Made by a program: the position numbers and the translations under genes. A stretch of 64,000 nt of DNA from CAZRCZ01 sp964598765 (lineage in GTDB: Bacteria > Sumerlaeota > Sumerlaeia > MVZB01 > JAJFLK01): assembly GCA_964598765.1 (NCBI GenBank), contig CAZRCZ010000003.1, positions 186,001 through 250,000 of the forward strand, given 5' to 3'. Positions within the stretch are counted from its first letter, which is position 1. Every line of letters starts with the position of its first letter. A model generated the notes under the pieces. That model was not told the DNA's origin and did no database searches. It saw only the letters and a program-made list of their open reading frames with translations. Positions 26,025-33,876 of this stretch are shown piece by piece.

Positions 26025-26363
26025 TCAAAGCGCGTTGTCGTCGGTTTCGCCGGTCCGGATGCGGATGGCCTTGCCGACGTCCATCACGAAGACCTTGCCG
26101 TCGCCGATACTTCCGGTTCGGGCGGTCTTGATGATGGTGTCGCACACCCCGGCGACGTCCTCGTCCTTAACCACGGCTTCGAGGGTCATCTTGGGGAGGA
26201 AATGGATCTCATATTCCGCCCCGCGATAGATTTCCTTGTGCCCCTTTTGACGGCCAAACCCTTGGGCTTGATAGACCGTCATGCCGGGGACTCCCTTCTG
26301 TTGAAGGGCGTCGCGCACGGCGTCGAGACGGTGAGGTTGAATGATGGCGCGGATCAGTTTCAT
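26025..26363 (-). CDS. glnK: PII nitrogen regulatory protein (GlnB/GlnK)
   Basis: A 112-residue PII protein of standard length. The T-loop includes IYRGAEYEIHFLPK, with the tyrosine in RGAEY at the position uridylylated in proteobacterial PII (Tyr51). The C-terminal ATP-binding strand is GSIGDGKVFVMDVGKAIRIR. PII senses 2-oxoglutarate, ATP and ADP and binds AmtB or nitrogen enzymes. It lies 87 bp downstream of the ammonium transporter gene on the same strand, the classic amt-glnK partnership, though here amt comes first. Regulation of ammonium uptake by T-loop insertion into Amt is expected. Confidence 0.96.
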   Translation of the reverse strand: MKLIRAIIQPHRLDAVRDALQQKGVPGMTVYQAQGFGRQKGHKEIYRGAEYEIHFLPKMTLEAVVKDEDVAGVCDTIIKTARTGSIGDGKVFVMDVGKAIRIRTGETDDNAL

Positions 26364-26450
26364 GGTTGTTGTCCTTTGCTTTGTTTTTCAAGTCGTGTTT
26401 TGCGTTCGTTTAGTTTTTAACCACCCGGCATTCTACAAGAAACCGGGGCA

Positions 26451-28277
26451 TTATTGCCCCGATTTCTTGATGACGAAGTCGGGATAACCCAACGCTCCCA
26501 TTTCGGGAATATCCAGACCCTGCATTTCGGTTTCCGGACTGACGCGGATCGGCGTGATCACGTTACTGATCTTGAACCAGATATAGGCCATGACGAAACC
26601 GAAGACCGCGACGACGGCGCCGTCAATTAGTTGGGCGACCAGTTGCGAGGAATCGCCGTAAAGAATGCCGCGCACGCCGTCGTAGCCGTAACCATCCTTG
26701 GCCTTGGCCCAAACATCGCGCGAAACGCCGTTCCAGCCGCCGCCGTATTTCCCGTTGGCGAAGATGCCGACAGAAATGACGCCCCAAACGCCGTTGATCC
26801 CGTGAACGGAAATCGCGCCGACCGGATCGTCCACGCCGACGTTGTCCCAGAAGATCACGCTGATAACCACGAGGACTCCGGCCACGATTCCTATGACAGA
26901 CGCCGCCCAGCTTGAGACGAAGGCGCAAGGAGCGGTGATGGCCACCAATCCGGCCAACATGCCGTTGCACATCATCGAGGGATCGGGCTTCTGCCCCTTA
27001 GCCATCATGAACAACATGGCTCCAAACGCTCCGAAATTCCCGGCGAGCAGGGTGTTGACCACCACGACGGTGAGACGCAAATCGGTTCCCGCCAGCGTCG
27101 AACCGGGGTTAAACCCGAACCAACCGAAAGCGAGAATGAATGTTCCGGCGATGACCATCGGCAAGTCGTGTCCGGGTATTGCCTGCGGCTTGCCGTCCAC
27201 GTATTTACCGATACGCGGTCCAATTATGATCGCTCCGGCCAAACCAATGAAGCCTCCCATCGCGTGAACGACACCCGACCCGGCGAAGTCCACCGCGCCG
27301 TGTCCGAGATTCCAATTCTTGCCCATCTGCGCCAACCAGCCGCCGCCCCACACCCAGTTGGCGTAAAGGCAGTAAGGAAGGGCGACCCAGAGGCCGTAGA
27401 TGATGAAATTCTTCCAGCTCCACCGCTCGGCCATCGCGCCGGTTGGGATCGTGGCGGTCGTGTCCATGAAGACCATCATGAAGAACCAAAGCGCCATGAC
27501 GCTCACGTCGTCCACGCCGCTCAGACAGAAGCCCTTCAAGCCGATAATTCCATAGGTAAAGGCGCCCGTTGCCTCGTGAGTGACGGGGTCCGTGGCCGCG
27601 CCGATTCCCCAACCGCTATTGAGAACGGAAGTTCCGGGTCCCAATACCGACCACCACCCATCGGGGACCAGGCCGTTGAACCAGTTTCCCCAACCGATGG
27701 CGAACCCGTAAACCCAAAATCCGATGGCGCCCAAGGGATAAATCATCATGTTCATGCTCATCGTATGCGCCGAGTTCTTGGCTCTGCAAAGTCCGGTCTC
27801 AACCATGGCGAAGCCGGCTTGCATGAACATAACCAAGAAGCCGGTGACCATCGCCCAAACGATGTTGATGCCGAACATATTGTGGCAAAGGCGATCATAG
27901 AGATCGCCGATCGTCAGTTTGCTGATGTCGTCTCCTTTGCCGTCTCCGGCGGGAGCGGCCCAGACACCGGCGCTCAGTCCCGTCGGATCGGGCCAAACGT
28001 CGGGTTTCCCTTTTTCATTCGCGCCCGAAAAATAAGCGGGCATTTTCGGTGGTTCCGCCGGTTTTTCGGCCGGCTTTTCTCCCGCAGGCGCGGCGGATTC
28101 GGCCGGTTTATCAGCCGCTTTTTCGGCGGCGGGGGCCTCATCCTTTTTCTCGTCCTGCGCGCGGAGCGTCGCCGGAGCGACGAACAGCAACGCAACCGCT
28201 CCCAGAAGAGCGGCCGAGACCCACCTTTTTAACGGCGAGGTCCCTTTCCCCAAAATCTTGTCGTGCAATCCAGTCAT
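26451..28277 (-). CDS. amt: Ammonium transporter with exported N-terminal extension
   Basis: A 608-residue Amt-family protein, longer than the usual ~400-430. The ATG at 28277 has GGGAG 8 nt upstream. Residues about 1-50 form a signal-peptide-like segment (VSAALLGAVALLFVAPATLR, then AQD). Residues about 50-135 are a Lys/Ala/Pro/Glu-rich low-complexity linker ending near DISKLTIGDLYDRL. The Amt core then has eleven helices with FMQAGFAMVETGLCRAKNSA, DFAGSGVVHAMGGFIGLAGA (conserved His-containing helix) and FGWFGFNPGSTL, the family signatures. It lets ammonium enter the cell and is followed by glnK, which should regulate it. Confidence 0.95.
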   Translation of the reverse strand: MTGLHDKILGKGTSPLKRWVSAALLGAVALLFVAPATLRAQDEKKDEAPAAEKAADKPAESAAPAGEKPAEKPAEPPKMPAYFSGANEKGKPDVWPDPTGLSAGVWAAPAGDGKGDDISKLTIGDLYDRLCHNMFGINIVWAMVTGFLVMFMQAGFAMVETGLCRAKNSAHTMSMNMMIYPLGAIGFWVYGFAIGWGNWFNGLVPDGWWSVLGPGTSVLNSGWGIGAATDPVTHEATGAFTYGIIGLKGFCLSGVDDVSVMALWFFMMVFMDTTATIPTGAMAERWSWKNFIIYGLWVALPYCLYANWVWGGGWLAQMGKNWNLGHGAVDFAGSGVVHAMGGFIGLAGAIIIGPRIGKYVDGKPQAIPGHDLPMVIAGTFILAFGWFGFNPGSTLAGTDLRLTVVVVNTLLAGNFGAFGAMLFMMAKGQKPDPSMMCNGMLAGLVAITAPCAFVSSWAASVIGIVAGVLVVISVIFWDNVGVDDPVGAISVHGINGVWGVISVGIFANGKYGGGWNGVSRDVWAKAKDGYGYDGVRGILYGDSSQLVAQLIDGAVVAVFGFVMAYIWFKISNVITPIRVSPETEMQGLDIPEMGALGYPDFVIKKSGQ

Positions 28278-28304
28278 AATAGATACTCCCTCAATTGAAT
28301 ACAC

Positions 28305-28881
28305 CCCTCCCGCCCGTTGGCGGGAACACTTTTTCCCTTGGGGGGGCGCAAATGTTGATGGGGAGAGTGGCCAAATTCAGGCCAATTCGAGAATGAAATC
28401 CTCGATTCTTGCGGATGACTCTATTTGTGTGAGTTGAGTTGAATATGGAGAGCGTTGGAAAGGGAAGGCGGAACCGGGTGAATCAAACGTGTGGACCCGG
28501 GGATGGAGCTAAAATTTTCACCTTAGCCAAAAAGTGCCACTTTGAGAGCGAGATCAAGTCATGCGAAATTCAGCGGTCACAGATCTATTTGAGGGCGGTG
28601 AATAGAAGGGCTGAATGGTCGAGCGAAGTTCACAAGAGGACGCCATCGGCGTCCCGGAAAAAAGCCCAAGGTCGCTACGAGGCGGTTACCTTGGGATCGA
28701 ATGCGCGGTATTCTCTTGCAACCCCAACGCGGGTTGCGAAATTTGGCGCGATCCATCCGCAACCTCGTCGTGGTTGAAAATGATTTCCAACCACCCAAGG
28801 GAGGCGCAATGCGCCTACCTTGGGCTTTGCTCCTCAGCCCCCTTGGGGCTGAATGTTGAAACGCCATACAACGGAATTGCC
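28305..28881. other. Intergenic region between amt and the MerR gene, half repeats
   Basis: The part next to amt (28305-28325) contains a CCCGCC cgtt GGCGGG hairpin in the leader. About 28330-28620 shows no gene I can support. The rest is composite palindrome array E2. Short frames here translate the palindromes and are not genes. Confidence 0.6.
28636..28853. repeat. Composite palindrome array E2
   Basis: Modules in order: GGACGCC atc GGCGTCC (28638-28654), GCCCAAGGT...ACCTTGGG (28664-28694), GCAACCC caacgc GGGTTGC (28718-28737), CAACC...GGTTG (28760-28776), CCCAAGG...CCTTGGG (28794-28824), CAGCCCC ctt GGGGCTG (28835-28851). The second half mirrors the first, giving one long cruciform-like inverted array about 220 bp long. 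Confidence 0.85.
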
Positions 28882-29340
28882 TCACGCATCCAGCATTTTC
28901 AGAAGGCCGTTCACGTCGCTTCGCAGGTGAGAAATCTTTTCCCCCATCGCGCGGGTGTAGAGCTTGACCCATTTGGCCGATTGGGGCGAGCCGGAAGATT
29001 TGGCGTCGGGTTCAGGCGCGGAAAGGGCGGGAGTCTCCGGAGCTTCGGACGGGCCATTGCGCAATTCTTGTTTTAGACGGCCTCGCGCTCCCTTGATGGT
29101 AAAGCGGTCCTCATAGAGCAATTTGCGGATCGCCTGCACGGTGCGGATGTCCTTGCTTCGGTAGCGGCGCTGATCGGAGCCGTCTTTTTCCGGAGCAAGC
29201 TCGTCGAATTCGGTCTCCCAATAGCGGAGCACGTAGGCCTTGACCCCCGTGATCTTGGCGACCTCGTTAATGCGATAGAATAATTTCTGCGGATGCAGGC
29301 TTGCGGACGCGGCGACCGCGCCGACGGTTTGGGTTTTCAT
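28882..29340 (-). CDS. MerR family transcriptional regulator
   Basis: A 152-residue DNA-binding protein from the ATG at 29340. The winged helix-turn-helix is clear: FYRINEVAKITGVKAYVLRY (helix-turn-helix), WETEFDELAPEKDGSDQRRY (wing) and KDIRTVQAIRKLLYEDRFTI. This pattern (RYWETEF...R.Y) is the MerR subclass that often lacks a Cys metal-binding site and regulates diverse targets. The C-terminal part is Pro/Ser-rich followed by a helix (SHLRSDVNGLLKMLDA) probably for dimerisation. It is divergent from folE, with 353 bp between, but targets are unknown. The frame extends to 29694 without a plausible earlier start. Confidence 0.88.
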   Translation of the reverse strand: MKTQTVGAVAASASLHPQKLFYRINEVAKITGVKAYVLRYWETEFDELAPEKDGSDQRRYRSKDIRTVQAIRKLLYEDRFTIKGARGRLKQELRNGPSEAPETPALSAPEPDAKSSGSPQSAKWVKLYTRAMGEKISHLRSDVNGLLKMLDA

Positions 29341-29693
29341 GAATGGCGACCTCCAGCGGGAAGAGAAAGAAATTGATGGAAGCCGAGGCGGTGGCTTTCC
29401 ATTTCGGCGGGAAATTGAGGAACAGTGAGCCTTTGGCTCGTTCGACCTTGGCGGATCGGAAATTTGTCTCCTTCTTGGCGGTTTCGATTTCGCGCGGGCG
29501 AGAACCGCCCGCGACCCAACGGAAATACAATACTCCAATACCGAGCCGGTTGCAAGGGCAATTCGGTTGATGGTTGAAAAATCTTGCCGCGCGGGGAGGC
29601 GGGGACTAAACTGACGACGCGAGCAGGAATTGAGGATTTCAGACGGAGCCAACGAGATTGGAACCCCTTTCATTATCTTCGGGACATGGTCCA
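29341..29693. other. Divergent MerR-folE intergenic region with hairpin
   Basis: The gap contains a perfect 8-bp stem CGCGGGCG agaac CGCCCGCG at 29493-29513, well placed to affect the MerR mRNA leader. No U-tract follows, so it is not an obvious terminator. No gene is recognised. Confidence 0.55.
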
Positions 29694-30299
29694 ATGGAGG
29701 ACGATTCGGATTCCGGCAACGGTTCGGCGATTCATCCCCATCTGACCGAACTTGTCACCGATTTGCTTCAAACCATCGGCGAGGAACCGTCGCGCCCCGG
29801 ATTGCTACGCACTCCCCAGCGCGTCGCGCGAAGCTGGGATTATCTCACCGCCGGATACCGCCAGAACCTCGATGAGATCGTGAACGGGGCGATTTTCGAG
29901 GAGGACTGCAATGAACTGGTGGCGGTCAAGCGGATTCATTTCTTTTCCCTTTGCGAGCATCATCTTCTGCCCTTCTTCGGCGTCTGTTCGGTCGCTTACA
30001 TCCCGAACGGACGGATCATCGGGTTGTCGAAAATCCCGCGCATCGTCGACATGTTTGCGCGTAGGCTTCAAGTTCAGGAACGGTTGACCAAGCAAATCGC
30101 CGAATCGCTCCAGCGCGTCCTGCAACCCAGCGGCGTCGCCGTGACGATGGAGGCGTATCACCTTTGCATGATGATGCGTGGGGTCGAAAAACAGGACAGC
30201 CGGACCGTGACCAGCGAAATGCTGGGGGTCTTCAAGACCAATCCACAAACCCGTCAGGAGTTCTTGACGCTGATGGGGTGGTCGGTAATGGGAACGTGA
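29694..30299 (+). CDS. folE: GTP cyclohydrolase I
   Basis: A 201-residue homodecameric enzyme that converts GTP to 7,8-dihydroneopterin triphosphate, the first step of folate and tetrahydropterin synthesis. The ATG at 29694 is preferred over the TTG at 29658. Zinc ligands are visible in FFSLCEHHLLPFFG (Cys and His) and in AYHLCMMMRGVEKQ (the second Cys). The family signatures TPQRVARSWDYLTAGYRQN, GLSKIPRIVDMFARRLQVQE and TVTSEMLGVF are all present. Length is usual. No other folate genes lie nearby. Confidence 0.97.
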   Translation: MEDDSDSGNGSAIHPHLTELVTDLLQTIGEEPSRPGLLRTPQRVARSWDYLTAGYRQNLDEIVNGAIFEEDCNELVAVKRIHFFSLCEHHLLPFFGVCSVAYIPNGRIIGLSKIPRIVDMFARRLQVQERLTKQIAESLQRVLQPSGVAVTMEAYHLCMMMRGVEKQDSRTVTSEMLGVFKTNPQTRQEFLTLMGWSVMGT

Positions 30300-30311
30300 C
30301 TCGGAATCAGC

Positions 30312-32198
30312 TCAACTTTTGGGTTTGAGTTTGAGGCGCGTTCCGATTTTTTCCGCGTCCGGCGGAAGATACCGCGCAAGTTGCTTCTCAAGAAACGTCT
30401 GCATGTCCTTCAACTGCGTGATGTCGAGGTAGATGATTCGCCCTTCCCGATGCCGCGTGTCGCCGGCGGCGTCCCGTTCGGCGACGACTTCCTGCGGGAG
30501 GGCCGTGAATGCTTGCTCCTGCGTTGACAGATTGGCATTGGTGGCGTGAGAGACGATCAGCGCGACCTTCATGCTTGTCACGCTGGAATCGGGTTCGATG
30601 TAATCAATGTTCAGAGGATCGGGATGTTTTTTGGCGTCGGTGGATTCGGCGATGCGCGAGCCTCCTTGATTGTGCGTTCCTTGAATGATCTTCACGGTCA
30701 AAGTGAAGGGACTGGCGTCGTCCAGCTTCAGAAGTTTGAATCGGGTCGTGAGGGCATGTTTCCCCAAAGCGATCCAATCGGGCAGAATCGGAATCTCCGC
30801 GTCGTCAATGACCCAAGCCAGATTGGCCTTATATGCGATTTGCGGAGCCGTGTGCGCGAAGGTTTCCTCGGCCTTTTTTAGATTGGTTTTGTCGGTGGAG
30901 TAATCGTAAATCTGGGCGGCGAGATTTGCCGAGTCGGTCGGCTTGTCCGCCTCCAAGTTTTCCATTTCGGAAATGTCGTAACCCGATTTGGCCTCGGCCA
31001 CAAGCGCGTTGATTTCGGGCAGAAGTTTGCCGAGGTCTTCGCGTAACCCGTAGAGCCGTCCCAAGACGGCCCGCGCGTCGCGGTGATTTTGGGCTTCCAT
31101 CGCTTGGACGGCGGTGGCGTAGAGGTCCAGCGCGTTGAGGGTCTTGTCAATCAAGGCGGGGTCGGCGGCGGTCTTCTTTTCATCCTCCAATGCTTTCTTG
31201 GCTTTGTCGAACTGCTTCATGCCGACCCACGTTCGAATGTAAAGTTTCTTGAGGTCGGGGCTGTCGTTTTCCCCTCCCAAAACTTGTAGCCGGGTCATGG
31301 CGTCCTGAAAATTCGCTTTGGCCAGCGATTGCTCGATTTGCGACTGCGCGACGCCGGAGCTTTTTTGCCCGATGAGATTTTTCTGCGCGTCGGTCGCTTT
31401 TTCAACCCATTGGGGATGCTTGTCGAACGCGGCGGAAAGTTTTTGAAGCCGCTGGGTGTGAACCTGAATCTCCGCCGCGTCGGTCACCGACTTGCTCTTC
31501 TTGATTTCCTCCTCGTAAATTTGCGGGAGCAAATTAATGATCGGATGATCGGCTTTGATTTTGTCCGGGTCCACACGCTCGCAGAAATACTCCGTCGCCA
31601 TGGACAGATTGACCGTTCCGGCGCGCTTCATGAATTTCGCCATTTCGTCATGCGCGGCGTCATAGGAGGGATCGGCCTCCAGCGCCCTGAGCAAGAGTTC
31701 GGTTCCCTTTTGGTTCTCCACGCGGTCGAAGTTTTGAATCGCCTCCTTGAGCAATCCTTCGGCGGTCTTGCGCCGTTCTTCCGGACTTCCCATCGCCTTC
31801 AGTTTGCGAAGTTGCTCTTGGAGATTCGCGAGGCGTTTGGCGTCGTCCCCCTGCGGAGGCTCCATCGTTCCGACTTTTTTGAGCGGGGTTTCGGCTTCCG
31901 CCGCATTTCCCTTCTTGATGGCTTCCTCCGCCTCGTCGAGCAGTTTCTTGAGATTTTGTCCGCCGCTTTCCTTCTCGATCCGGTCAATCCGGTCGCGGAA
32001 AATCGTCATCGTCCGTCCCTGATAAAGCAATTCGATCCGGGTGTCGAACTCCTTTTGAACGACGCCGTCGAGGACCTTTCCGTTTTTGAAATAGACTTTG
32101 TCCGCGTGCGCGTGCAAACTGATCGCGGCCATGACCGCGCCCGCCAACATGACGGGCAACCACCCCCGAAAATTCTTCGCGCTCGCCGACTTGTACAT
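30312..32198 (-). CDS. Secreted TPR-rich protein with N-terminal Sm/SH3-like domain
   Basis: A 628-residue exported protein. AAGGA lies immediately upstream of the ATG at 32210, and the second ATG at 32198 gives a better signal peptide (NFRGWLPVMLAGAVMAAISL, then HAHAD). The mature N-terminus, DKVYFKNGKVLDGVVQKEFD and MTIFRDRIDRIEKESGG, is a small beta domain seen in PVC bacteria. It is followed by coiled helices and TPR-like stretches (EGLLKEAIQNFDRVENQKGT, LLRALEADPSYDAAHDEMAK) and a C-terminal domain without recognised homology. Function unknown; probably a periplasmic scaffold. It is divergent from the VCBS-protein operon, with which it may share a promoter region. Confidence 0.75.
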   Translation of the reverse strand: MYKSASAKNFRGWLPVMLAGAVMAAISLHAHADKVYFKNGKVLDGVVQKEFDTRIELLYQGRTMTIFRDRIDRIEKESGGQNLKKLLDEAEEAIKKGNAAEAETPLKKVGTMEPPQGDDAKRLANLQEQLRKLKAMGSPEERRKTAEGLLKEAIQNFDRVENQKGTELLLRALEADPSYDAAHDEMAKFMKRAGTVNLSMATEYFCERVDPDKIKADHPIINLLPQIYEEEIKKSKSVTDAAEIQVHTQRLQKLSAAFDKHPQWVEKATDAQKNLIGQKSSGVAQSQIEQSLAKANFQDAMTRLQVLGGENDSPDLKKLYIRTWVGMKQFDKAKKALEDEKKTAADPALIDKTLNALDLYATAVQAMEAQNHRDARAVLGRLYGLREDLGKLLPEINALVAEAKSGYDISEMENLEADKPTDSANLAAQIYDYSTDKTNLKKAEETFAHTAPQIAYKANLAWVIDDAEIPILPDWIALGKHALTTRFKLLKLDDASPFTLTVKIIQGTHNQGGSRIAESTDAKKHPDPLNIDYIEPDSSVTSMKVALIVSHATNANLSTQEQAFTALPQEVVAERDAAGDTRHREGRIIYLDITQLKDMQTFLEKQLARYLPPDAEKIGTRLKLKPKS

Positions 32199-32304
32199 CA
32201 AGATTGCCATTCCTTCCCGGTTCGAAACCCGCCTAAGGGTTAAACTCGCTTGCGCCAACCTATCAAAATCCGTTTGCGCCTTTCAACTTCGCAATGTCGG
32301 CTTC

Positions 32305-33876
32305 GTGGCCTTGCGGCTTGGCCTGCTTCTCTGGGCGCTGATATTGTTCCCTTCTTTCCTCCACGCCGATTTCGAAGTCGCCGATCTTAAGATTGACGGA
32401 CAGGCGCTCAACGTGGCGTTCAAGGACATGGAGGGAAAGGGGAAAAACAACCTTGTCATCGCCTTGAGGCGGCACGTCAAAAGCGGCGCGGCGAAGAAGT
32501 TTATCGTGGTCGCTTCGCTCAATGGCGATCAGGGAACCCCGCAAACTTCGATCGCGCGCGAGATGGAGATACCCGACGACGTGATTGCCTACGGGTTGGG
32601 GGATTTTTTGGGCGAGGGACGTCCGCAGGTTGTTTTTTTCACGGGGGACGCGGCGGTCGCCCTCAACGCGCAGGGCGCTCCGAAGACGGTTTTAAGCGGA
32701 CAGCGTTTCTTTTTCAATGCTCCTTTGTCCGATGATCTTCCCCGGTGGAATTACATCCGCGATCTGAACGGCGACGGACGGGACGATCTCGTTCTGGCCG
32801 ACGCCCGGGGTTACGTGGTTTATCTTCAAAACGCCAATCACGAGCTAATCCGAAGCGGAAGAGCCGAGGGAGATTTCAAGTTCGCGACACCGGTGGTCGA
32901 GTTACCCGGAGACGACTCCGCCGCGCAAGCCGACGTGAACATCGAAACGACGGCCAACAGTTCCGAACTTTCGGGCACACCGCGTTCGGTGATCCGTTCG
33001 GGGGGATGGGAATCCGCCGCGCCGCCGATTCAGACCAGCAGGAAAATCGGGAGACTGATTTTTGCCGACGCCAACGCCGACCGGAAGCCCGACCTTCTCC
33101 TGATGAAGAAAGACAAACTTTTGGCGTATTTCCAGAGCGCCGACGGGCGCTTCGCGGAGAAACCCGATCTGTCCATCCCTCTCGGTCCGCAGGGGGCCAA
33201 ACGCGCTTGGGACGAATCGCGTTTGCCCATCGCCAATGCCGACGCCAACGGCGACGGTCGCGTGGATTTTGTCGTTTCGGAGGTGGACGCCAAAGATTTG
33301 GCGACCAAGCTTCGCGTTTATTTTTGGGGGGAGAACGGCATTCCCGCCGAGCCGAATCAGGTGATTAAACTTTCGGGGTTGGGCGAGACGGCGCAACTGC
33401 TCGACGTCAACGGCGACGGATTTCCCGATCTCGGCATCGCGACCTTTCGCGCCGACAAAATGCTCGCGCTTAAAAAGCCGGAGGTCGAGGAAATTGACGG
33501 AACCTACTACGTTTATCTTTTCGACCCCAAGACCGGCCAATTCTCCCGTCGGCCGGACATTAAACATGAATACACTGTTGCCGTCACCGCCGACATCGGT
33601 CAAGACCAAGCCCGCGAATTCGCCTCCTTCGAGGGGGATTTCAACGGCGACGGAGTCCGCGATTTGATGATCTTCGCCAACAAGGGGGAACTGGCCGTTC
33701 ATCTAGGCTCGGTCGGCAAGAACGACAAAATGAAATTCAGCGTGGATTCGCGCCCTTCCATCCGACAGGCGATCCAAGTCCCGCTTCACATCTGGATCGT
33801 TGATTTGGACCGCGACGACAAGAGCGACGTGGTCCTCCAATTTAAGGATCACCTGCAAATTCTGAGATTAAGATGA
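32305..33876 (+). CDS. Secreted FG-GAP/VCBS repeat protein
   Basis: An exported protein of about 523 residues. A GTG at 32305 gives a compact signal peptide (LRLGLLLWALILFPSFLHAD); an ATG at 32098 would add 69 residues overlapping the divergent gene and is less likely. The body repeats the calcium-loop motif: YIRDLNGDGRDDLVLADA, FADANADRKPDLLLM, NADANGDGRVDFVVSE, LLDVNGDGFPDLGIATF and FEGDFNGDGVRDLMIF, typical of VCBS/FG-GAP propellers. No catalytic domain is evident. Its TGA overlaps the ATG of the next VCBS gene (ATGA at 33873), indicating an operon if that start is used. Confidence 0.88.
   Translation: MALRLGLLLWALILFPSFLHADFEVADLKIDGQALNVAFKDMEGKGKNNLVIALRRHVKSGAAKKFIVVASLNGDQGTPQTSIAREMEIPDDVIAYGLGDFLGEGRPQVVFFTGDAAVALNAQGAPKTVLSGQRFFFNAPLSDDLPRWNYIRDLNGDGRDDLVLADARGYVVYLQNANHELIRSGRAEGDFKFATPVVELPGDDSAAQADVNIETTANSSELSGTPRSVIRSGGWESAAPPIQTSRKIGRLIFADANADRKPDLLLMKKDKLLAYFQSADGRFAEKPDLSIPLGPQGAKRAWDESRLPIANADANGDGRVDFVVSEVDAKDLATKLRVYFWGENGIPAEPNQVIKLSGLGETAQLLDVNGDGFPDLGIATFRADKMLALKKPEVEEIDGTYYVYLFDPKTGQFSRRPDIKHEYTVAVTADIGQDQAREFASFEGDFNGDGVRDLMIFANKGELAVHLGSVGKNDKMKFSVDSRPSIRQAIQVPLHIWIVDLDRDDKSDVVLQFKDHLQILRLR

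Noticed and set aside
26443..26462. GGGGCA attat TGCCCC hairpin at the amt stop codon as a terminator
   Set aside because: No T-run follows on the minus strand and glnK lies directly downstream, so read-through is expected.
28439..28972. ORFs of 110-150 codons on both strands in the amt-MerR gap
   Set aside because: They translate palindrome array E2 and have no relation to known proteins.
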